Assembly (NCBI GenBank): GCA_021736285.1
Contig: JAIPGE010000010.1
Location: 1 to 16,599 of the forward strand
DNA from: Candidatus Izemoplasma sp.
Lineage (GTDB): Bacteria; Bacillota_I; Bacilli_A; Izemoplasmatales; Izemoplasmataceae
DNA: 16,599 nt
Direction: 5' to 3'
A program made the position numbers and the translations under genes. This document shows, one piece after another, positions 15,167 to 16,599 of this stretch (positions are counted from its first letter, which is position 1; the number at the start of each line of letters is the position of its first letter). The notes under the pieces are model-generated. The model saw nothing but the letters and a program-made list of their open reading frames with translations. It was not told the DNA's origin and searched no databases.

Positions 15167-15183
15167 ATTTGAGTGCATAACTT

Positions 15184-15211
15184 TTGTTTCTTTTCCCCAT
15201 TTTTTTATGAT
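15184..15211 (+). promoter_or_regulatory. Probable dnaA promoter
   Basis: A -10 TATGAT (15206-15211, 5 of 6) lies 16 bases from a weak -35 TTGTTT (15184-15189). The start would be near 15219, giving a short leader with GAGGTG at 15231-15236. TATATT at 15211-15216 is an alternative -10 but with poor spacing. Confidence 0.5.
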
Positions 15212-15242
15212 ATATTGTTTACGAAAGCAAGAGGTGAAATGG

Positions 15243-16599
15243 ATGGATCAATATGTGCATGTTTGGAACGACATAAAAGGTCAAGTTAGGGACGATTTAG
15301 ATGATATTGTCTACCAAGAAATTTTTGAACCCATTGAAACGATATTTAAAGTAGCTAATAATTACATTTATTTAATTGCCCCGAATGATTTTATAAAAAA
15401 ACGGATTGAAATGCTTTATTTAAATAAATTAAACCGCTATTTAAAACACAAATTTGACGAAATTCACAAATTTAAGATTATTACTGAACATCAGGCAAAA
15501 GATGAATTAGATGACCAAAAAGAATTTTCGATTACAGAACCAGAAGATATTGAAAACAAAAACACGCTTAACAGTAATTTAAACACCAGTTATACGTTTG
15601 ATAGTTTTGTTGTTGGTAACTCTAATAGGTTAGCTTATACAAGTGCTATAAAGGTAGCTGATCAGCCTGGAATTGTAGCCAACCCTTTATATATTTTCGG
15701 TGATGTTGGATTAGGCAAAACACATCTTATGCAATGTGTTGGTAATTATATTTTAGAAGGTGACATTAATACAAAAGTATTGTATGTTAAAACAGATCAG
15801 TTTGTTGAAGAATATGTAAGATTAGCTAGTAAACATAAATTTGATGAGTTCAACAATAAATACCGGGATGTAGACGTTCTATTAGTTGACGATATTCAAT
15901 TTTTAGCAAAAAAAGAAAAATCACAAGAAGAGTTTTTTAAATTATTTGAAACATTACACAGTAATCACAAACAAATTGTTATTACAAGTGATTGTAGCGC
16001 TAACGAACTTAAAGACATTATGTCGCGCTTAACATCACGTTTTGAGTGGGGTGTAACAGTCGATATTAATCGACCAGATTTAGAACATCGGATTAAAATT
16101 TTAAAGAAAAAATTAAAAGCAGAAACATCTGATGCTGATTTGATTCCACAAAGTGTGATTGAATTTATTGCAAGTATGTTTACTAATAATGTTAGAGAAT
16201 TAGAAGGTGCTTTAAAAAGGGTACTATTTTATTGTACAGCATTTAATCTTGATTTCACTGTGAAAAATGCCGAAGCTTCCTTAGAAACATTAATAAAACC
16301 AAAAGTGAAAAGCAATGGCGTTACTGATCATAAAATTAAAAATATTATGAGTGTTGTAAGTGATTACTATCGCATAAGCACAAGTGATATGACATCAAGA
16401 AAACGGTCTGCTAAGTATGTTTTTCCAAGACAAATCAGCATGTATCTCATAAAAAAATCATTTGATTTACCATATAAAAAAATAGGTGCTTTTTTCAACA
16501 ATAGAGACCATTCAACTGTTATGCATTCTGTAGAAAAAATAAATAATGAAATGGAAATGGATAATAATGTTAAAAAAGATGTGGAAAAACTATTAATAA
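15243..16599 (+). CDS. dnaA: Chromosomal replication initiator protein DnaA, 3' end cut by window edge
   Basis: DnaA binds DnaA boxes, opens the origin and loads the helicase. The frame is open for 452 codons to the last base (ending VEKLLI) with no stop; the Bacillus protein has about 446, so only a few residues should be missing. Domain I is about 1-80, a variable linker runs to about 115, then AAA+ domain III with Walker A GDVGLGKT (153-160), Walker B LLVDDIQF (213-220), arginine finger R266 (SRLTSRF) and sensor II R318. Domain IV binds DNA with SAKYVFPRQISMYL (389-402) and RDHSTVMH (421-428). Two small departures are GDVG where GGVG is usual, and SDCSANEL (249-256) where SDRPPxEL is common. 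GAGGTG lies six bases before this ATG; an out-of-frame ATG at 15239 is too close to it and stops early. Confidence 0.97.
   Translation, partial: MDQYVHVWNDIKGQVRDDLDDIVYQEIFEPIETIFKVANNYIYLIAPNDFIKKRIEMLYLNKLNRYLKHKFDEIHKFKIITEHQAKDELDDQKEFSITEPEDIENKNTLNSNLNTSYTFDSFVVGNSNRLAYTSAIKVADQPGIVANPLYIFGDVGLGKTHLMQCVGNYILEGDINTKVLYVKTDQFVEEYVRLASKHKFDEFNNKYRDVDVLLVDDIQFLAKKEKSQEEFFKLFETLHSNHKQIVITSDCSANELKDIMSRLTSRFEWGVTVDINRPDLEHRIKILKKKLKAETSDADLIPQSVIEFIASMFTNNVRELEGALKRVLFYCTAFNLDFTVKNAEASLETLIKPKVKSNGVTDHKIKNIMSVVSDYYRISTSDMTSRKRSAKYVFPRQISMYLIKKSFDLPYKKIGAFFNNRDHSTVMHSVEKINNEMEMDNNVKKDVEKLLI

Larger units (their letters stand above)
14891..15242. other. Candidate origin of replication region (rpmH-dnaA intergenic)
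   Basis: This gene-free stretch between the divergent rpmH operon and dnaA is very A+T-rich and holds five strong DnaA boxes (14989, 15038, 15078, 15143, 15158) plus weaker ones such as TTATGCACT (complement of 15172-15180) and TTTTCAACA (15066-15074). A T-rich stretch at 14970-14988 is a possible unwinding site. In Bacillus-like origins boxes lie on both sides of dnaA and unwinding occurs downstream of the gene; that side is outside the window, so this may be only the upstream half of a two-part origin. Confidence 0.8.

Overview
The window looks like the origin-of-replication region of a low-GC, AT-rich bacterium of the Bacillota or wall-less Bacilli type (Acholeplasma-, Izemoplasma-, Turicibacter- or Erysipelothrix-like; the sequence alone does not decide which). 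It uses the standard code: TGA serves as a stop (for example in aroA and aroB) and tryptophan is TGG, so this is not a code-4 mycoplasma. Promoters are SigA-like and ribosome binding sites are strong AGGAGG types. No rRNA, tRNA, CRISPR or phage gene was seen.

Layout, left to right. (1) 1-5809, plus strand: a tightly overlapping shikimate operon, aroA (5' end outside the window), aroB, aroC, an AroQ-class chorismate mutase, an aroE-aroK fusion, aroQ and a type I-beta DAHP synthase. It covers all seven steps from PEP plus erythrose-4-phosphate to chorismate, and then prephenate. (2) 5801-5834: a strong bidirectional terminator where this operon meets purA head to tail. (3) 5836-10746, minus strand: purA and mfd, each with its own extended -10 promoter and a hairpin in its 5' leader; the purA hairpin is followed by a U-rich run and looks like an attenuator. 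(4) 10865-12145: an apparently intact IS3-family insertion sequence on the plus strand, with orfA, orfB and a canonical A6G -1 frameshift site. It sits between pth and mfd and seems to have split the loop of the pth terminator. (5) 12159-14890, minus strand: the origin-linked operon rpmH-rnpA-yidC-jag(khpB)-pth, driven by a perfect TTGACA-N17-TATAAT promoter. (6) 14891-15242: the origin-type intergenic region with at least five strong DnaA boxes and the dnaA promoter. (7) 15243-end, plus strand: dnaA, cut by the window edge just before its natural end.

How it fits together. The rpmH operon, mfd and purA are transcribed away from the origin, co-directional with a leftward fork, and dnaA with the rightward fork. 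The aro operon and the insertion sequence face the origin, so they are head-on to the leftward fork. DAHP synthase keeps the N-terminal ferredoxin-like domain that carries feedback inhibition in this family, so flux control is probably at the enzyme level; transcriptional control of the aro operon would lie upstream of the window.

Nothing here is clearly an undescribed system. The points most worth a second look are the aroE-aroK fusion inside a compact full-pathway operon, the purA leader hairpin, and the insertion into a terminator loop.
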